Origin: Hyposmocoma kahamanoa
Lineage: Eukaryota > Arthropoda > Insecta > Lepidoptera > Cosmopterigidae
Direction of reading: 5' to 3'
Assembly (NCBI RefSeq): GCF_003589595.1
Contig: NW_020653391.1
Coordinates: 5,207,258 to 5,271,257 of the forward strand
Length of the DNA stretch: 64,000 nucleotides
Positions 11,868 to 24,100 of the stretch are shown one piece after another. The notes under the pieces were generated by a model. It ran no database searches. It was not told the origin of the DNA and was given only the letters and a program-made list of their open reading frames with translations. The position numbers and the translations under genes are program-made. Positions within the stretch are counted from its first letter, which is position 1, and each line of letters opens with the position of its first letter.

Positions 11868-12123
11868 ATGGCGGCTAAACCAGAGCCTATCGGGCCACGT
11901 AACGGTCACGAATTAGCACCATTGAACACCCGCGATGGCGTAGACAGACCCCAGGTCACCATAGTCCTCCAAGGATCCCGTGGCTCCCTCCAAAGGGAGA
12001 TGCCAGGAGAAGATAGGGCAGCCTGGTCCGGGAAATTGCAATTCTTCCTGTCGATTATCGGATATTCGGTCGGCCTGGGCAACATCTGGAGGTTCCCGTA
12101 TTTGTGTCAGCAAAATGGTGGAG
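11868..12123 (+). CDS. SLC6 transporter exon 1: N-terminal tail and TM1
   Basis: Encodes residues 1-85 plus one base of codon 86. A hydrophilic tail of about 55 residues precedes TM1. In TM1 the motif [10 protein letters not shown] forms part of the Na+ and substrate site in this family. Donor GTAAGT at 12124. Confidence 0.93.
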
Positions 12124-15100
12124 GTAAGTTTTATTTTTATTTTATTTTTTTTAAAAAAAAAACTAACTCCTCGGTCCGAAAGCTCCGTGATTTTTTGACT
12201 CCGTTTCAGTGCGTTGGCGGTACCTGCTAGGTCACGTCTAAAACTATGAATTTACTCTCGGAGGATGAGTTCTATTCCGTAGAGTCTCTTGCCAGTCGTG
12301 AGCACTGCAACAGTGGTACGAGTATGGAAGTGTATGTGGCACCTGGTTGGAGGTGAGGGCTCTCTTAGTGTCATTATAATGATTTTTAATGACATTATCA
12401 ATAAAAGGCCACAAAGCTGATATCCTCGTGAAAACGCCAGGCTCACTTCTTTGAGCACATCGCTTGTGCGGGACGCCAAATGATGTGATTCCTACCAGTA
12501 GACCTTTGTATACTAAAGGACCTCCACTGTCGCCCTGAAAAATTAGAACATGTCACTATTCTTGGCCGCTGATCAAAGTAAAGACTAGGTAAATGAATTG
12601 ATAACATAGGCCGGACGTCCTGTCACATATCCTTTTACTGACAGACACCCTACAGAGATACAAAATAATAAACGGCACAAATGTCACTTTTGTTATTGGA
12701 GATTATCTTAAAAAAATTAATGACCTTTATAATCATCAGAATCATCATCATCATCATCAGCCTATCGCAGTCCACTGCTGGACACAGGCCTCTCCCAATG
12801 CAGCATTTCACCCGGTCCTTAGCTTGTCGCTTGCTACCGCCAGCAGCCTTTCGCAGATCGCCACTCTATCTGGCCAGAGGGCATCCTACACTGCCTTTGT
12901 AACGTTAAATAAAACAATGTTGTATAAAGAAAAACAACACTGACTATCGGAGCATTGGGATTTTATTTGCTACATTGCCCCCGTTGTATGTATGTATACA
13001 TACCTACTTTTACTGTATTATTATGTACGTCGGTGTTTAATTTCCTGTATAGTACGTTAGCGTATATTTGGATTAGATTGCCTTGTGGGAAAGTTTTATG
13101 TCGGATCATTTATATAGATAAAGCGAACTATAGCCTTGGATGGGTAGACTGGATTGTCAATCCAATGAGGATGTAGGCCTTTGAGTCCAATACACGCTAC
13201 ATATACACACTCGATCCCGAAGTTGTCACTTCTTTATACGTTTGTTTCCCATCATACCTTACAAGTGTTTTCGCCGATATTTCCTCTCGCACAGAGCATG
13301 TTTTTAGTAATACTATGGCGGCGGCGTACGTGCCTATATATCTCATTGCACTTGTCAGATGCGTAGTATAGTAAATTCACTTTGTGGACAAGGACAGAAG
13401 CAATCTGCAAGAAAATATACATGAGCAAGAGAATTTGAAGATCATCTAGGTTTCCAGGCCAAATTATCAACACCATAGGTTTTTACTTTAGGAGATACTC
13501 AGATTACACCAGGTCGGCTACAGGTAATGCTAAATTAACTATGTATCTGATACCAACATACGATCATCGACTTTGAGGAATCAATGGAAGAAAAGGAATA
13601 TTCGCTCTAAGTTTGTTAAGGATCTACTAGCAGTAGATTTACCTTGTAACAGAGTTTGTCCAGGGAAATACTGCCACCTGACCAGCAGTTATGTTAGCAT
13701 TACTGTGTTCCGGTTTTGAAGGGTTAGGGAGCTGGTGAAATTACAGGCACATGGGACTTATCTACTTATGTCTCAGGGTGACGGGCGCAGTGGCAGTGTC
13801 TCTCAGAGTGGCGTTGCAAATATTATAGACAGGCGTGTAGCTTATCGTCAGGCACACGACTTGTTCGGCCCATCACTTGATATTATAAAAAAATCCACGT
13901 AACCCATAAACGTCTCACAACTATAGATCTCGCTGAGTTAAGGCCACAGTGGTCTAATGCGAGTTGAAACCTCACAAAGAACTTTCTCACATGCTGGTTG
14001 CCTGTTCATGCGGTCCTTCTTCATTAAATCAAAGTCCATATAATTTACAATAAATACCATTTTTTCCGTAGTAGTACCGAAACCCATAGCTTCAAGAGCT
14101 TCGCCTTCTTTAATTACAAATTCTGGACCGACCATTTTTATAGGCCAGACTCGTTGGTTGAACACAAGGCTCCTCTTTGTTCTAATCACAAGAATGTCGT
14201 AGTCCATCGTAGTGCTGTTCCAGAGAGGGTGTAGAAAGAAATCCATGATTTCATATGATTGTCCTCTTTTTAATAAACTGTCCGTCCCTACTGTTACGTG
14301 AGGACGGTAGTGATGAAATGCACTAGAATAAGAAAATATTTCAATCGGTGTAATAAGCCCATATCCACAAAAGGACAACTTTTCAGGTGAGAAGTTTAAA
14401 GATTCTACGAACGACATGAAAAGACGATATGTCCTGTAGGTTTCACGTTAAAGCAACTGATACTAATATGATTATTAAGTAGAAAATTCATCATCATCAT
14501 CAACCCATTTATACCCCCCACTGCTGGGCACGGGCCTCCTCTCAGATCAGGGTTTAAGCCAGAGTCCGCCACGCGCTTATCAGTGCGAGGTTGATAGCGC
14601 ACTTTCTTGCTGAACTCTGGAATCATGTTATATGTGTATTTTATATATTTGTATATATATTATATGTGTGTATATTTACGCTAAATATTTTATGTTTATA
14701 ATGTTTATGTAAGTGTTGGTAGGTACCTTTTTTCTGTTTCTATTTTTTTCTATTTTATAAAAGTTTATTATTTTTCTCCCTACTTTTGACTTGCAGTGTT
14801 GCCCGCTTATGACCTTTGTTCTCACTACTTTGATTTGAGATAAGTTCATCTTTGCTCACCTTTTCTATAATTAATTTCTCTGATGTATTTTTTGGTGCAA
14901 TAAAGAATAGATATGAAACAGGAATGTCACACTTTTTCCAAGTGTTGTGAACATTCTTCGACGTGCAGGTTTCACGACGTTTTCCTTCACCGGAAAGCTC
15001 ATGGTAAAATTCAAAATTAAATTTCGCACATAAATTCCGAGAAACTCAGGAGTGTGAGCCCTTATTCGGACCCACGGCTAGGGCGCCGTCACTCGCTCGG

Positions 15101-18100
15101 GCTACGTAACAAGTGCCTACCGCTGAGTGTATCGCCGATAGTGCAAGCGCTCAGACGAGTCTTTCATTTAAATTACAATCCTTATACAACCCCAGGATTC
15201 GATTCCGCACGACTGCACACGGCGGGCAACGTCATTTTCACCTCTCTGGGCGCGTGCTTAGGTTCCTTTTTCCTCGTAATGAGCGCCTGGTTTCATTAGT
15301 CAGATTTACTAGGCTATTATAGCGAAGGTATTTTCGAAATTATATGGAAGTGATGTATCTATTACGTGAGAGGCGGCAGATCAAACCAAGGCTCCCATGC
15401 TATGCTGCCATCCGCTAACTAAAACGTATGTAGAAAATTACGATAAAATCATTCTTACAAGAAGCAATGCGCGGCTGATAGCAAGAATCTTTGATGTACA
15501 ATCACAGCTCCGCAAAAATGCAATAGAGAGTGGTTCGGATGGTATATCGCCAAAAAAGGATTTTCATTTATATAGGCTCGCTTTCTTGACAATCCTGAAA
15601 TCAGATTTTTTTCATTTATCCTCAAACATACTAACAAATGGACGACTGGTCTAATACCAAAACCTCGAAAAAAGTGTCCGAAATTAACCTATATAAACAA
15701 TCATGTAATGGGTCTCTTTCTGTCTTGTGTGAACGCCATGTGTAGGAAAAGGACAGTTAGCTACTATTTGATTATTTTGATTGCTTCTGTAATTTCTATT
15801 TACGATTAATTTTAATATAAATATATACTACTACATTTTTAAATGATAACTATGATTATACAATATATTTACAAATAGACAAAATATCTGAACATTTTTA
15901 TAGAAATCAAAGTTATCGTAATAATTTTAAAATGCACTATCAAAGGTTTTTAGGTTTTTAGCTGAATAGCAGTTTTAGCCTAAAGGGCAATTTGCTGTAT
16001 TGAGTCAAAGTTGTAACACGGCGAACATTTTGACAAAGACGTTGGAGTTTAAAAATATTGACATTTATAAAAATGGAGTTCTTTATTGGAATTTGTGATG
16101 TCTTTTATTTTATAATACCAAGTAACGGAAAGAATAGGTCGTGCGCCTGATGTTAAACGACCTACCTGTCCATAGCAGTTGCAGTGTCACTCAGAGCTCT
16201 GCAAAAATCTGAGGGGTGCTTTCAGATTTTTTCCAGTGCGCCCGTAACTTCGAGACAAATTAAAAAGTTCCATGTGCCTGTACTTCACCAGCACCCTTAT
16301 GCTTCAAACCCGGAACGCAGTAATGCTCACATTACTACTTAACGGCAGAAATACGCAAGGCGGCAGTATTTCTCTGGACGAACCCTCCCACGAGGAGCTC
16401 TACTGCTAATACTAAATAAACAAATAACTCACCTAAAATGAATCCTGGATTAAATCCAAGAACTAATATTATTATACTAAAACTAAAAACAGCCATAATT
16501 AATACAAAAACGTTGATTGTTGTTAAGATTTATAAATGCACTGCAGTTATTATTGTAACTCTTATTTATCTCTTTTATCTACTAGCAACATAATTGTTTA
16601 AGACTATAAGAATCAACTAAGTACTTATACATATTTACGTAACTACTAATACAGGGTGAAGCAAAACGATTTCAAAAGGCCGTTGTGTATAGACAGCTGA
16701 ACTTAAAAAATAGTTCGTATCCTTGGTATAATGAAGGCACATGCGACAAATGACGCAAAGAAACAATTTCATAATTATGCAAGTAAACACTATTGCGTGG
16801 TTCCTGCTTCCTACCCTCTAGGATTTTCTTCCGATTAGCTTTTTAAAACTTATTAGAAAGGATTTTTATAATTATAGAGTCGAGTTAATATATCCTACCT
16901 TGGCATAATAAAATCACATGTGATCGTATATCAAAACTGCTACGTAGATGTTCCAGGTTCGATTCCCGGGCAGGGAGAAATATTTATATGGCCTACATTT
17001 ATTTCTCTCGTGAGTGTGGGTGTAAGTTGTAGTTGTCTATGTATGTATCCATAGCACCCGCGACACAGGGTTTCCCAAATTTTTTTGAGTGTGTGCGTTA
17101 TTATTATTATATGAGAAATGTTATGACTATCCTATTTAAGCATCGATTAATTTCGTTCCTTTCACTCTCATAGAAAGTTGTCATTTTGTAGATGTGACCT
17201 TTTGTACCCAGGTTGCGAATTAATTTGAAACTAATGCCGATTTATGGGGATGACCTCCCAAATTCGCATAACCTCAAGTAAATTGTTTATGGAGAACTAA
17301 CTTTGATTTCTCGAATTTTAAATAATTTATGAAATGAAATGACGTTTATTGCAAACATGGTACAAAACTAGTTCTTACATTAAATTTTAGAATCACATGG
17401 ACTCTGACAGGGTTCAGCAAAATATACTTAAATCTTTTTAACCATATATAATATTATTAACTAGTAAAATCTATTTCCAATAATTAAAATGTTGTGTGCT
17501 AAAGCTACTTGGTTACGAACAGGGTACTTAATAATTTAATAAAAAAAAAGCAGGTTAAAGACAATGAGATATTTTGTTGTAGCTCGTTATCTTGCATGAA
17601 CTCTGAGACAGAATAGTATGTTTTTTTTTATTAGCAGTGCCTTCAGGTTGTAGTTGAATAAACTGTTTTTGGTTATTTTTTTTATATGATTGGGAATTAT
17701 ATTATAAATTTGTAATAATCTGTAGTATGGACCTTTTTCAAATATTTCCAGGATCGGTTTTGGGAGGATTCATTTATCTTCGCGACTTGCACTCTTGTTA
17801 AATTCAAATAAACTGAGGTTATTTCGAACAAATCAATCAATTTCTTTATTCCTCATCATAGGTCATAACATGATAGAGTGTACAGTCTTATATAGTACAG
17901 CTATGATGCACCTTTTACAGGGTCATACGAAAATGTATGTCCAATCTAATCTTAATTTATGAAATATTAAATTATAGATTACAAGGTCAACTAATAAACC
18001 TATTGAACGTCAGAAGAAAATTTAAATTCAATCTCGTATTTAATATTCAATTGTAAGCATGTACATTATAATTCACACTATATCGTCATTCAAATATTCA

Positions 18101-21100
18101 TCAACCGTACAAAAAATCTTTATTGTATTGTAAAAGGAAACATAATATACAATACAATTAAATTAAAAATAACCAGTTCGTTGTAGAGTTTAGGCACCAT
18201 GTTAATGGCGCTTTTTTTCTTAAGAGCTGTTTTACAAGAGATGGTGCCAGTGGTGAAATGTAGCGAAAACAAATGTAGTGACTTGACTGCAAGTTCTCTA
18301 CTTTATTACAAGTTTTGCGGGTCGCAAGCCTAAAAGGCGTGCAAAAGATGAGGCCTATACTCAACGGTGGGTGGGTGTTAACGAGCTGAGATGATGATAA
18401 TGATTACAAGTAAAGGTGGGTGTTTAAACAAAAAGCACTAAAAAAGCTTTCTTTTTAAATATGCACATAAGCACGCTTTTCAATTTAAGCGTAAGCGTTG
18501 GTCAGAACAATGCTCAACAATTTGATTTTTTGAAACGTGCTTTTGTTTCAAGTCCTTAAAACCTTTAGTGGTTTACTCTTGCTTTTCGCTATTAACACAA
18601 CATTGCAAGCTTTTTTTAACTAACTACGCGTTTTAACTAACTAACGTTTGAACTAAGCGTTCAAACGTTTTTCTAAACGATTTTGTAAGCTTCAAATTAA
18701 AAAACGTTTAAGTGAAAAGCGTTTAAAAAAGTACGCTTTTTTAAAAAAAGCACAACGTTTAAACGTTTAAAAATATAAGCAGTTTTTCCCATCTCTAATT
18801 ACAAGTTATTTTGAATTTAGGTGGTTGATTTATCATACACAAGATCAAAAAGGTGCGACCATATTATTATAACTTCTGGCCATGTATGATGTGTGTGGTC
18901 AATCCGATATTTATTTGAAAAAACATTACGATTTAGGGGCACAACATGGAAGTTATTTTTATGACTTCGATTACCAAGTTGTGCACCCTGTATAATATTA
19001 AAAAAAACCTTGATTATAATAGGAAATGAAACTATTTTTCCGGACTTAAATCGCGTATATTTGTTTTTTCTAACAAACAGTCAACCGTGACCATGGGAAC
19101 TGTAAAGGGCCCGAAACGTCGGTTTGTTGGAAAAAACAAATATGCGCGATTTAAATCCGGAAATATAGTTTCATTTCCTATGTGTAACAATCGCGAAAAC
19201 CTAAGAACTCGAACTTTATTCTAATTTAATTGTTGTAAAAAACAAACTATAAATTTAAATGCAAGCAAAGCCACGTGTCGGGACGAGTACAACACGTGTA
19301 TGCTACTTAATTACATAACGCATCGTTTATGCTTTTGATAATGTCTATTATAATAGATATGTATACAATGATTATGTGGTAGTATTAACAAACAAATACA
19401 ATAAATTGTTGAATTTAAAAAGACGTTAGATGGTATTTTTAATTTTTTTTTTATGATATACACATATATATATTTATAACATAACAGTTGCAGTGCCACT
19501 AAGTGCTTTAAATCTCAAAGATCTGAGGGGTATTGCCACTGCGTCCATCACCCTCACACATAAGTTGACAAGTCCCATGTCCCTGTAATTTATAATTAAA
19601 GTTTTTAAAATTAACTTAATTAAGTGGCCGAACGGTTACCATGCTGTACTGCCACGCAGAAGTCCCGGGTTCGATACCCGTGCTGGAAGAAATATTTATA
19701 TGGCCTACATTTATTTCTCTCGTAACTTCAGGTGTAATTTGTGGTTGTCTATGTGTGTGTCCATGGCACCCGCGGTACAAGGTTTCCCTAGACGCTATAA
19801 GTGTGTGCGTTAAAAAATACATTAACACCCTTACCCGTCAAAATCGAAACACAGTAATGCTCATATTACTGCTTGGCGGCAGAAATAGTAAGGTGGCAGT
19901 ACCTCCCTGGACGAACACTTTTACAAGGAGCTCTACTGCTAGTAGTTTCCTGTAAAAAGAGGATTTGTAACGTTGTCTACCGCCCAGGTGCAATGAGGAT
20001 AGCGAACTTCTACTAATTTACAACTTTGCAGGTTTCTTTCATTCTAAAACCAATTAGTATTTATAGTTAAGACTGCATTTCGTAAAGATTCAGCATGCAT
20101 TCTCTTAACAAAGCCATAACGAACTCTGACACCCAGAACACACAAGAACCTATTATTTAATATAATATGTAATACTTTATTATGTAATATAACGCCGCGG
20201 AAGCTGATGACTAAAGGCCACGGGCTGGATCGAAGCATATCAAGCTAAAATACGACTTAAATACATGTGTTATCCATTATTTTAGTGTGACGATGCGACC
20301 TCTTTCATCCCACCTTTTCATCACCATGTTCTCTGGTTCCTGGCCACCTCGTTTGAAATTTCCAATCGTTCTTAAATTCCTTTTCTTCGTCACTCTTTCA
20401 AGCACACGTGTTCACCTTCATAAAAAATTCTGATCTGTTATACCATTGAAAATCATGTAACCTAACTACATATATAACGCAGTATTTGTACGAATACAGG
20501 CCCTTTTGGGGTAAGTTTGCTTATGTTAAATGTTAATCCGTTGTAAGGGAGTGTGATCACAGCGCGGAGATCAAATGTAGTATAGAATAAGCACGTAACG
20601 CGTTTCTAAAGTTGAGTCATCTACTCTGCAATCGATCCTTGAAGATCTCTACCAGGGTGCGTTTGACGCGTTGCTACCTGTTTTCGGTTCTTCTGTATGA
20701 CGTAGAATTCTGGACGTTAACTTAAAATATGAGCAACCGCTTAGAAGCCTTTTATATGTGGGTCTACAGAAGAATTTTAAAAATATCGTGAGCACAGATA
20801 GTGAATGAGAAAAGAGGTCTTGAGTACTGTCAAAAAACGCAAACTACAGTACTTTGATCATGTAATGCGTAATGATAAATACTACCTACTCCGACTAATG
20901 CAAGGAAAGATACAGGGAACGAAACCACCTGGAAGAAGGCGTACTTCGTGGCTTACGACTCTCCGGACATGGTTCAACCTGAGCACAAGATCCTTGTTCC
21001 GTGCAGCTGTGTCTAAAATTCCGATAGCCCTAATGATAGCCGACCTCCGGTAGGAGATGGCACCTCAAGAAGAAGGGAGTGTTTTATACCATTGTATCTG

Positions 21101-24100
21101 TTTTTAAATCGTTATTTTATTTTATTACAGTCTTTACGCCTTTGCTTTACCTGTTCTTTTCTTTTCATGTACCTTCTCTTTCTTTATTTCTACAATAAAT
21201 TAATATGGTCCGAGCTTCTATTTAATTACGCGAGGCCCGCGTGACATTAGTTAATATGTCTGAGTCTCAAGGTATATAAGAATCTATTGTTGATACAAAA
21301 ATCGTACAAGCATAAAGAAAATCCCTTCCAGACCAGGGTTTCTTAACCTGGTCCACGGACCCCTAAGGAGTCCGTGTAATGAACGCCAATCTTCACGGCA
21401 AACAGTTGTAGTAGCAGTAGAGGTTCTTGTGAAAGGGTTCCTCCCGGCAAGTACTGCCACCTTACCTATTTCTGCCGCCAAGCAATAATGTGACCATTAT
21501 TACGTTCCGGTTTGGAAGGCCAAGGGTGCAGGGGAAATTCTGACTTGTCAATTTATGTCTCAGGGTGACGTGCACGATGGCAGTGCTCCTAAGATCTTTG
21601 CGATTTAAAGCTCTTAGAATCGCAACTGTTAAGGATAGGCGTGTTGCTTACAAATAACCTCAGTACAGAGTACTAAAAAACTGACCTCAAAAGTACGTGG
21701 AATTATTTTTTGCCAAGTTTTTTTGAAATCGCTTACCGGAAAGAGCGCAAACGAAGAATGAATCCGGATTCATCCCCTAGTTCGCCACTATACGGAACTT
21801 GACACAGGAGATAATAAAAATCGGTTCTCACTCAAAGTATATTGAGAGAAAAACGCCTTGAATAAGAGAATAGCAAACTCAACCATTAAAATAATTGTTC
21901 CTTATAATAAAATTAGGCGCTATTTATAAAAATGAATATTCATGCATGAAAAGCCACTCTTAGAGGTCGATGATTTTCTTCAAAATTAAATGGGACCACT
22001 ATGGAGATACCTTTTTCCAACCAAAAAAAAGAATCATGAAAATCGGTGCACAAATACCGGAGTTATCGCGTAACATACATACAAAAAAAACTAACAGTCG
22101 AATTGAGAACCTCCTCCTTTTTTTGAAGTCGGTTTAAAAAATCTACGCACGTGGTCGCTACATAATGCGCTGCAATGGCGCAGTAGCCGAATCAGCATCC
22201 TGAATGGTGTGTTAACCAGATTCCACATTCTCGACATAATTACACCAGACTCGCCTAATACGGGAGTATAGAGCTAGGTTTCTTGACCTGTGGTCCATGG
22301 CCCCTAAGGTGTCCATGTAATGAAAGCCGGGGGACCATGGCGAGCCTACCTAACATAATGGAACAGCAACCGTCGCACTAACTATTCCTATGTAATTAAG
22401 TAAAGTTTAATGGTAAACAATATAAGCTAGTAAAAGCTAAACTTAGTTTTTTATCGTTTCGGAAAGGTTAAGTGGGCTCTTTGACATTTTGAGATGGGTC
22501 CATAACTAAAAAAAGGTTAAGATAACTTTTTCTCGACCACGGTAGGTCACTGGATCGAGTCCAGTCGCATCGAAGGAATTTTGTGGAGTATTTCCAGAAA
22601 AAAAATTATATCGTGATAGTAATAACATCTTAATATTAAATAAAATAAATATCACATAAGAACCGTTAATAATGTTAATGTTTAACCACCATTTAAAACG
22701 TAACATGACCTAACTTTTTATCTTTGTTGCCAGGAGCGTTCCTGATACCCTTCCTCATAATGCTGATACTGGAAGGGATTCCCCTCTTCTTGATTGAGAT
22801 GGCCATCGGTCAGAAGATGCGGCTTGGCTCCCTAGGCGTGTGGAATACGATTCATCCATGGTTGGGAGGAATTGGAATATCGAGCTGCGTTGTGACTCTT
22901 TTTGTGGCTCTGTATTACAATGTCATCATCACTTGGGTCTTCTTCTATCTTTTTAACAGTATTCGGGTAAGTTGAATCTATTTTATAAGATTATATGTGG
23001 TTACATTGAAATTTTTTAATACGTTAAGTCTCTAGCGTGCCAAGAGGCTTATACGTGATTCGGAATTAGTAGTGGCGAAGCTGCAGAGCCTTGAACACCG
23101 CCGTAAAGTTGCCTACTTATCGGTATTCTATAGGATATATCACGGAAAGTGTGCGAGGGAATTGAACGAATTAATTCCGCCTTCCCCTCTCCATCATCGG
23201 GGAACCAGACGTATGCTGAGGTTCCACCCCTATGTTGTGGATATTCCAAGAATTTGCACGAAGCTTTTCACTTTTACATTTATATGGCGCACGGCTATGG
23301 AGTGGAATTCCCTGTCTGCATGCTTGTTCCCTGAACGGTGTAACTTGGATCATTGAAAGGCGAGAGAGAATGGACACTATTTAGGTGTGCGTGCTCCAAC
23401 GTCAATTTCCATCAGGTGAGATGGAAGTCAAATGCGCCCTTATATTTTAATAAATAAAAAAGACCGACACTGTCAAAAGAATATAGCTCACATAAAACTA
23501 AGCTAAGAAGTAGCAAGGCCGTATCGTTTAGATGAAGGCATAGCCCATAAGGACTACACCTCAAACGTAGTCGACTGAATTTACCTGTGATAGAACTCGT
23601 TTATAATAAAATCACATTTTTCACCAGCTGACAGCGGACCAGCTTCCCTGGGCTCACTGTCCCGCAGACAACAGCAGCCGTGAAATCGAATGCAACAAGG
23701 CTTCAGCTACGGTCTACTTTTGGTACCGCGAAGCATTGGACGCGTCTCCCAGCATTGAGGAACCGGGAGTGCCAAGATGGTGGATCGTCTTGTATCTGCT
23801 GCTCGCCTGGTGCATTGTCTTCTTCATTGTCATGAAAGGCATTCAAAGTAGTGGAAAGGTGTGTATTTTGAACTAATTCAAGTTATATTTTGATATTTAC
23901 CTAATGTGACCATCATTTTTTCCTTCAAGGCGGGACGAGTGTAAATTTATCATTGTTTTAAAAATTTAACGAATTTAGCTACGAAATGTATAACGATTAA
24001 ATAAAGTGAAAAAAAGAATTTGAAATATTTAATGATCAAAAATTATTTATATGATATAAAACAAGAACTAATCTAGTGTAGTCTGGTGGGCTGGTTTTAT

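Noticed and set aside
1364..12123. The ATG at 1364 as alternative N-terminus of the transporter
   Set aside because: Splicing 1394 to 11868 gives TAT GGC GGC TAA, an immediate stop.
13938..14057. Extension of the protease Asp exon through the open frame to 13938
   Set aside because: It would duplicate the region already supplied by the next exon and break the usual spacing to the 168-182 disulphide. An upstream donor fits better.
20805..21053. An independent small host gene
   Set aside because: Its motifs ([19 protein letters not shown]) are those of the C-terminal end of a LINE ORF2, and matching fragments precede it.
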